Below, piece after piece: positions 58,021 to 64,000 of a DNA stretch of 64,000 bases. The position numbers and the translations under genes were made by a program. The notes beneath the pieces are model-generated. The model was given only the letters and a program-made list of their open reading frames with translations. It had not been told where the DNA came from and made no database searches. Origin of the DNA: Siphonodentalium dalli (Eukaryota > Mollusca > Scaphopoda > Gadilida > Siphonodentaliidae); contig CP136062.1 in assembly GCA_032622095.1 (NCBI GenBank), positions 162,868,875 through 162,932,874 on the forward strand. The letters are read 5' to 3'. Position 1 is the first letter of the stretch, and the number at the start of each line of letters is the position of its first letter.

Positions 58021-58640
58021 CTTTCTCCTAATACTTTTCCACGTTGTTCGCTCAGTATTGTTCAACGTTGTCACTTTGAATTAGTAGATAAATCTCTCAT
58101 TGTCAATAGTTTTCTCAACAGTTTGTTCTTTCTACTAATATTTTTCAACGTTGTTTTTTTTCTTTTTGTTCAGTATTGCTCAACGTTGTCACTTTGAATT
58201 AGTAGATCAATTTCTCATTTCTCTCATTGTCACTTTGAACAATATTTTTTTTCTTTCTCCTAATACATTTCAACGTTGTTCGCTCAGTATTAATAGATCA
58301 ATCTCTCATTGTCAATAGTTTTCTCTCATTGTCACTTTGAAGTAGTTGTAATTTTGAAGGCTAGCTGTTCCTATTCCGTTTCTTTCTCCTAATACTTTGG
58401 ATAAACGCTAACATTGACTTCGCAAGTTTGACCTCAATAAGAAAACCCTCTGTATTATTCCCCGTAATAGTAACGCTCTTTAATTCAACCCGTATGAAAT
58501 CAACTCCTCGTTTTCGAGTCAACGCTGGAATCATTCGCAAGTTTTCTTTCATTGTCACATTGTAATTTGATTTTGTCACTTCAATATTAGATTGTTCGCA
58601 AATTTTCTCTCATTTTCACTTTGAATTAGTAGATTGTTTT
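58020..58640. repeat. Degenerate tandem array ('ctttctcctaatac', 'caacgttgt', 'cactttgaattagtaga')
   Basis: Words recur in shuffled order with irregular spacing of about 60-130 bp, mixed with 'caatctctcattgtcaatag'. Confidence 0.7.
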
Positions 58641-59925
58641 GTGATGCCCATAATTAATTCGCAGGGGGAAGCTCGTATCCCGGTCCTACAGTAGATGCAC
58701 CACTGTCTTGGACTTCGGCAGTTGAAACTTCACTAATGATGTCCAGAGCAGTCTACCTTGCGGCAGTTTACAAATGTCAAGATAAAGGTAACAAAAATAA
58801 TAGAATATAACAGCCTAGCACACCTTAATTGGACTAACAGCATTAATACATGTATATGTGAATTTGTTTGGGTTCATGGTGCCCATCTCTGTTGTAAGCA
58901 ATATAAGTTATAGACCAGTCAGAATGACATTAATTGTAGTTTTATAAATTAAAACAAGGTAACACACCAAACAAAACTTAAGTGAATGACTTCCAACTAC
59001 ACGTCACCAGGGCATGGCAAAACCGCACCTGGTTTTTAAAGGCACGGGCGGCGTTCGTTGCAGAAATATTCATATTTGTTCAAATCTCCATCAACAGAAG
59101 GAATATTAAAAAATATACAGTTTTGTTCATATGCCAAACATAATCAGCGCGTAAATAGTATATTGTCGTCAAGTCGTACGGTGATGTACGTAACAAGAGC
59201 CTGCTCGTGTTACAGAAGTGTTGCTTCTGTTTACATAACACAGCGCAATTCTATTGGTTAATCACACACAAATGATATAAACGCTCTTTATTACTTCCAT
59301 ATTAGGAAAACAGTAACAAATAACGCTCTTTACGTTTACCATATCCGGATCTAAACAAAAGCCAGGTTATGTAACGTTTTTTGTTTTTGTTTACATAACA
59401 AAGGAACAACATTTGACAATAACATACTGTTTATGCCATATTTCTGATTGGTATAAGAACAAAGTCTGTCTATATTTTACTATTATTTCAGTTTATGGCG
59501 GTTTTTGACGGAGGTGGATATTATAACAGCATACCCACCGCCAACGCCGCCCGTGTCTTTAACCAAAGGGCCATTATTGGTTGCTCATATTAGACTCTCT
59601 GCATCAAGACCACTTCCAAACGATCCTGCTCGGTGCCGCATTTGGTCGCCAAATCCTTCGCGGAATTTTGTGGAGCGACTTCATTCTTGTTTCTGCATCA
59701 TTCCTCTTCACGTGCACATAATTAATCCGCCCAAGGTAACTTATGGGTATTCGATGTCTGAACAGTCTGAACTATCTCTATATTCTGTTCCGCAATTGTA
59801 AAAAACATGTATATAATTTGAAACTATGTACATACCATGCATTATAGGTTATATAACATGTGTGGCCATACTTATAATACACCTGTATATACACATTCTT
59901 CTGTATTGGAGGTAAATAAATAAAT
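58641..59925. other. Unassigned; possible Helitron interior
   Basis: 59,283-59,340 shares 'aacgctctttat' and 'tccatatt' phrases with the Helitron interiors at 21.2 and 22.3 kb. A frame of about 98 codons at 59,505-59,801 and an overlapping 32-codon frame from ATG 59,495 follow 'tattatttcag', a possible splice acceptor, but no protein family is recognised. Confidence 0.35.
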
Positions 59926-59929
59926 AAAT

Positions 59930-60170
59930 GCAGATCCGAGCCGCTGAAAGTCGAATGAAAGCTCTGATCAGCGAGAAGCCCGACTTGACTACATGCATGT
60001 CCGATATGCTGAAAGTCGAGCGAATGAAAGCTCTAATCGGGTGCGAGCTGCTGAAAATCGAGCAACTGAAAGCTCTAATCGGCGAGAAGCCCGTTTGCAT
60101 TAGACCAGATCAGACATGTCGCATATAGGTCCGATGAGGGCCTATATCGCACAGAAGCCCGTTTGCTGTT
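59930..60170 (+). repeat. Tandem repeat of ~60 bp around 'gaaagctctaatcggcgaga'
   Basis: Three or four imperfect units (near 59,937, 60,007, 60,054 and a weaker one after 60,130) carry 'gctgaaa(g/a)tcgagc', 'atgaaagctct' and 'gagaagcccg'. The first three read in one frame of 66 codons with the motif (R/Q)(M/L)KALI(S/G). A stop ends it at 60,128. Confidence 0.6.
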
Positions 60171-60359
60171 GGACTCGACCAGACATGCACGCCGCCAACA
60201 ACAACAGCATACTGTGTTCTAATGGCGAAATTCAACACAAAACTCACATGCTGATTATAATTCTTGTTCAGATTGGGCGAATAATGTTGTTCAGATTGGG
60301 CGAATGTCAGTGCTTTATGATCAGTGATCAGCAGTCAGGTGGTTGGGTGAACGTCCTAG

Positions 60360-60720
60360 TTTGTTTTGTTCAAATGGCAATGTGAAACTAGATTTATATG
60401 CTGAGCCCCAACAACCTCTTAGGGATCTCTTCACTGGTGTGACACAAGAGTCCAAACATAGAAATACAACTCAGCGTTCCAAATGGCATCTTTTGGGGCA
60501 AACATCGTCACACAGGGTGGCTTTATGCCCACTTTCGAAGTACAAGGAAACATTTATCATCGAGTTGGTTCTCTGCAACCGCACCTGACTAGCAGCCACA
60601 GTACCTACAGTTGTACTTTGTGGGCAACGACCAGACACGTCAACATTCGTTCGTCTTATGTCAGTGGTACCAGACCTGAGCTCTTCAGCAGATAATCCAC
60701 ACAAATAATGCCTACGTCAC
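60360..60720 (+). pseudogene. Helitron Rep/helicase protein relic, N-terminal region
   Basis: One frame reads LYAEPQQPLRDLFTGVTQES; the next reads ASFGANI and GFMPTFEVQGNIYHRVGSL; a third has GTRPELFS and HNAYV-like sequence. The order (SFGa, G.mPTf.iQGqiYHrvGsL, fl..yf) is that of the region just before the Helitron_like_N domain in animal Helitrons. At least two frameshifts are present. It continues at 60,855. Confidence 0.75.
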
Positions 60721-60854
60721 GAACTTCACGTATGCGACGGAGATGAGTCGATAACACGTTTAAATGTTATGTTACAGTTTAAATGCTATGTTACACCTTT
60801 TGTCTGGGAGAAGGACGGCACTAAGTTGACAACACTTGTTTCCCACCAATCCCC

Positions 60855-61505
60855 ATGTATATAATTGATATACAATATAATATGTTTTTTTTTAAATTGA
60901 GTCGATCTACAAACCTCGAGGTAGTCATCGACGCAGATAGAAAGCCGGCGGGCCAGTACCAGGGACGCTTCAATGAACCAACGTCCAACGGAATTGCGGT
61001 TGTTATCGCCGGTCAGGAGCATGGTCAACATGACATCGTTCTCAAATGTAGAGACACAGGTCATACGATCCCTTACAATATCCACTGTTGTGTGTATGGT
61101 GAAGAGGGGTATCATTTTGGTATACCTCAAGCAACTGGTAACAAGAGGGTGTCGTGCATGAACACCTATCACTTCATGCTTTGTGATGGAAATTTCCATC
61201 ATATCCATCGTAGTGAGAATTTGTTCAATCAATTTGCTGTTGATAGGTTTGCTACAGTTGAGGCTGAACGACTTCTTTACATACGAACTCATCAGAAACA
61301 ACTTCGTGTTGACTCTTACGTCCACCTTCGTGACAGCACCAATAATGGTGATGGTAGAGAAGGGGTTGGCCAATTATGCACTCTGCCGTTAGTATTCACT
61401 GGGATTCCCCGATATATGCATGAGAACACACAGGACGCAATGACGTTTGTTAGGCACTTTGTTCGCCCTGATGTTTTCATTACTTTTACTTGCAATCATG
61501 CATGA
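60855..61505 (+). pseudogene. Helitron Rep relic, Helitron_like_N domain
   Basis: A 216-codon open frame holds VVIDADRKPAGQYQGRFNEP, a GEEGYHFGIP segment, NQFAVDRF..VE.ERL, YVHLRDS, VGQLCTLPLVFTGIPRYMHE and FVRPDVFITFTCN. This is the conserved block (hADk.P.geH.rrfN.P, QyavD...ie..RL.fir, lPs.y.GsPR.m.e..qDAm..vr..GkPdlFiTfTcNp) that precedes the HUH nuclease motif of Helitron transposases. It ends with a TGA after CNHA. No start signal is needed because it is internal to a larger former ORF. Confidence 0.9.
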
Positions 61506-62430
61506 TAAGTCTTGAAAGTATAATAGTTCGAAGGCCAGGTTCCAAACGTTAGACATGTATGGCTAGAGTCTTCCGACTCAAGCTCCATAAGCTGTTGCAT
61601 CTCATCAAAAAGTCTCACTTTTTGGACCTCCAGCGTGTGACAGGTATACGATAGAATGGCAGAAACGTGGTTTGACCCATGCACACATTTTGATTTGGCT
61701 CACTGACAAGATCCACGCAGACCAAATCGACCGTATCCTTTCTGCAGAACTTAATAGGGAATCACCTTGCATGAAGGATGGTAAATGCTCGAAGAAATAA
61801 TTCAAGACAATTCTTCGCTGACACAGTTGATATAGAGGTAGACATTAGATGGATCATCCCCTACTTTGTAAGGTTTTTGATGCTCACGTCAATGTTGAAA
61901 TGTGCAGTACAATCAAGTGCTTCAAATATGTTTGTAACTATATCAATAAGGGGTCCGATGCAGCAACGTTCGCCCTCCAAGATCGAATAATCAACGATGA
62001 GGTTACTCAGTACCAACTTGGAAGGTACATCAGTAGTAATGAGGCATTTTGGCGATTCTTTTGATTTTTCCATCCACGTACTGCCATAATTCGCCTCGCA
62101 GTTCATCTTGAGAATGGGCAGCGAGTTTATTTCACTGACCAGACGGCACAAGAGTTTGCAGCCGCACCGAAAGAAAGAACCCTCACAGCTTTTTAAAGCT
62201 TTGTCACGGGGAGCAGTTTGCTCAAACCGTGCGAACTTCCATCTTACTACACCTGGATTAACAATAAATGGAATCAAAGTAAGAGAGGGAAGCCGGTAGA
62301 AGGTTTCAATGCAGCATACAAGGATGATTCCCTCGGCAGAGTATATACTGTCCACCCAAGTCAACAAGAGTGTTTCTTTTTGAGAATGCTTCTCCACGAA
62401 GTGAGAGGCCCTAAATACGTTGATATAAAC
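61506..62430 (+). pseudogene. Helitron Rep relic, HUH nuclease region
   Basis: In broken frames: ARVFRLKLHKLLHLI, then EWQKRGLTHAHILIWL (61,654-61,701) with the metal-binding HAH motif at 61,678-61,686, SPCMKDGKCSKK, HPLLCKVFDAHVNVE, CFKYVCNYINKGSDAA with both catalytic tyrosines (codons 61,927-61,929 and 61,939-61,941), YQLGRYISSNEAFWR, LAVHLENGQRVYFTD and YKDDSLGRVYTVHPSQQECF. A piece between the HUH motif and the tyrosines is deleted relative to the usual order. Stops and frameshifts show it is dead. No Pif1-type helicase follows. Confidence 0.85.
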
Positions 62431-62499
62431 AATGTTCTACTTACCGGGAGTCGTGGGCTAGACACACCACACGTGCAGACTCCGTGGAGACCTGGAAAT

Positions 62500-63610
62500 A
62501 GCCGCTTCTGTCAAAGTCGCATCCCACTGCTCATCATTTTCGAGCAGCCCTCTCCTGAAAGACGACTCCCGGTATATACTCTGCCGAGGGAATCATCCTT
62601 GTATACTGTATGGAAACCTCCTACCGGCTTCACTCCCTTTCTTCGATTCAATTTATTGTTAAGCTGGGTGTAGTAAGATGGAAGTTCGCAATAGAGTAAG
62701 GTTTGAGAAAACTGGGCCTCACGACAAAGCTTGAAAAAAGCTGTGGCGGTGGTTTCTTTCGGTGCGGCTGCAACTTCTCGTGCCGTCTGGTCAGTGAAAT
62801 AAACTCGCTGCCCATTCTCAAGATGAACTGCGAGGCGAATTATGGCAGGGTGACGTTCGTGGATGGAAAAATAAAAAAATCGCCAAAATGCCTCATTACT
62901 ACTGATGCACGTCCCAAGTTGGTACTGAGTAACCTCACCGTTGGTGTTTCGATCTTGGAGAGCGAACATTGCTGCATCGGACCCCTTATTGATATAGTTA
63001 CAAACACATTTGACGCACTTGATTGTATTGCCATCATTCAACATTGATGTGAGCATCAAAAACCTTACAAAGTAGGGGACAGTAAGGGGCGAACCATCTA
63101 TTGTCTGCCTCTATCTCAACTCCATTTCTCAGTTTCTTTTTTGCGACAAAGCCTCCGTCTTCAGGTTTCCGTCTCATGTACAGCGGATAACCATCGTGAC
63201 TTTTGTGTGTCAGCGATATTTCTTCATGCATTTACCATTCTTCATGCAAGGTGATTCCCTATTAAATTTGCCACATGGGCCGTGAAGCATTTGTGTTTTC
63301 ACAATTTCAAACAAACCGTACCAGGATCCGGAATTTCTTCAGAAATGATACTGTCGATTTGGTCTGCGTGGATCTTGTCATTGAGTCAAATCAAAATGTG
63401 TGCATGGGGCAATTTTGCAAACCACGATTCTGCCATTCTATCGTCACACACTGGGGGCCCAAAACTGTGAGACTTTTTGATCAGATGCAACAGCTTATTG
63501 AGCTTGAGTCGAAAGACTCTAACCAGAAGGTCATGTCTATCTTTTGGAACCTGGCCTTCGAACAATTTTACTTTCAAGACTTCCGATGCAGGATTGCAAG
63601 TAAAAACTAG
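62500..63610 (-). pseudogene. Second Helitron Rep fragment, inverted
   Basis: On the minus strand, from 63,600 downward: VPKDRHDLLVRVFRLKLNKL, KLPHAHILI with the HAH motif (63,398-63,406), KSHDGYPLYMRRKPEDGG, DNRWFAPYCPLLCKVFDAHI, then a 182-codon open frame (62,511-63,059) with CVCNYINKGSDAAMFALQDR, SIHERHPAIIRLAVHLENGQ, REVAAAPKETTATAFF and DDSLGRVYT. The first catalytic tyrosine is replaced by cysteine (VKCVCNY). It retains the KSHDGYPLYMRRKPEDGG part that the plus-strand copy lacks. The two copies face each other tail-to-tail with the junction near 62,430-62,560. Confidence 0.85.
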
Positions 63611-64000
63611 AATGCACTCAGAGAGATGCCAACGTGCGCAAAAATGTAATAAACAATAATTTAAAAAATAATTTTACTGTATATCAGTATATTACTTAAT
63701 TTATTTAATTTAATTTAATGTTAGCAAAAAAAGACAATTACCATTTCTCATTTCATCACAGATAAAAGGCAAATTACTATATTAATCATTTAAGTAATTA
63801 AAACCAATTCCATGTTGCCGAAAGTTTGTTGCCGAAAGGATGAGACTTAAATATCGATTACATTTTTTTCAGCGGCATATTTTCATTTTCATTTTCCGAT
63901 AGTCAAAGTTGACCAAAGGAGCAATTATAAGAAATAATTAATATTATTTGTGTAAATATTGATAGCAGCCAATATGCAACAATAAATATCAATAATTAAT
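63611..64000. other. AT-rich tail of the window
   Basis: 'taatttatttaatttaattt' tracts and 'aataatt' words. No gene or repeat boundary is recognised. Confidence 0.4.

Noticed and set aside
59495-59801. Possible exon after 'tattatttcag' with ATG at 59,495
   Set aside because: The frame from the ATG stops after 32 codons, the overlapping 98-codon frame has no motif and no donor or partner exon is visible.

Overview
The window looks like intergenic or heterochromatin-like DNA of an animal, most likely a lophotrochozoan and probably a mollusc. I base this on AT-rich sequence, short open frames only, animal-type transposons (LINEs, Helitrons, CACTA/EnSpm, PIF/Harbinger and TTAA-target elements), TTAGGG-like interstitial arrays, and modules such as (GTCC)n-bearing repeats, 'gccgccatcttgaatttctt' arrays and units ending in 'ttcgggggataataa' that I associate with mollusc genomes. 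The species assignment is an inference. I find no intact host gene, tRNA, rRNA or CRISPR array. Every coding trace I recognise belongs to a decayed transposon.

Layout. 0.4-3.8 kb is copy A of a duplicated block whose copy B lies at 47.1-52.7 kb. A TTAA-target MITE follows at 4.16-4.53 kb. 4,783-18,771 is a nearly perfect palindrome of about 14 kb, with two arms of about 7 kb around a 28-bp GC-rich loop. 19.3-20.3 kb holds a frameshifted LINE reverse transcriptase remnant. 20.8-24.3 kb is a head-to-tail, partly nested chain of small Helitrons. 24.4-26.1 kb is a direct repeat pair around a telomere-like tract. 26.88-29.94 kb is a TTAA-flanked element with inverted ends of about 310 bp and other repeats inside. 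32.85-35.15 kb is an L1-type ORF1 relic split by a hairpin element and by a tandemly duplicated unit with promoter-like motifs. 39.1-41.5 kb is a satellite of about 185 bp period carrying a PIF/Harbinger element and a piggyBac-like MITE built of nested palindromes.

43.2-54.5 kb is the most informative locus. One LINE RT frame is split by three insertions: a 437-bp repeat, a 9,626-bp non-autonomous Helitron, and a 379-bp TTAA MITE. The Helitron is itself interrupted by a 1,982-bp CACTA-like element whose empty site survives in copy A. Removing each insertion with one copy of its target duplication rejoins the RT codons in frame at that site, so boundaries and order can be read directly.

55.98-57.81 kb is a second Helitron chain. 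Its last 5' end, at 57,806, points into a degenerate Helitron Rep gene on the same strand (60.36-62.43 kb), followed by a second Rep fragment in inverted orientation (62.5-63.6 kb). Helitrons are therefore the dominant agent here: probable Rep source, small derivatives and a large passenger element all lie within 64 kb. The 14-kb palindrome is the least explained object. It is either a very recent inverted duplication or an assembly artefact.
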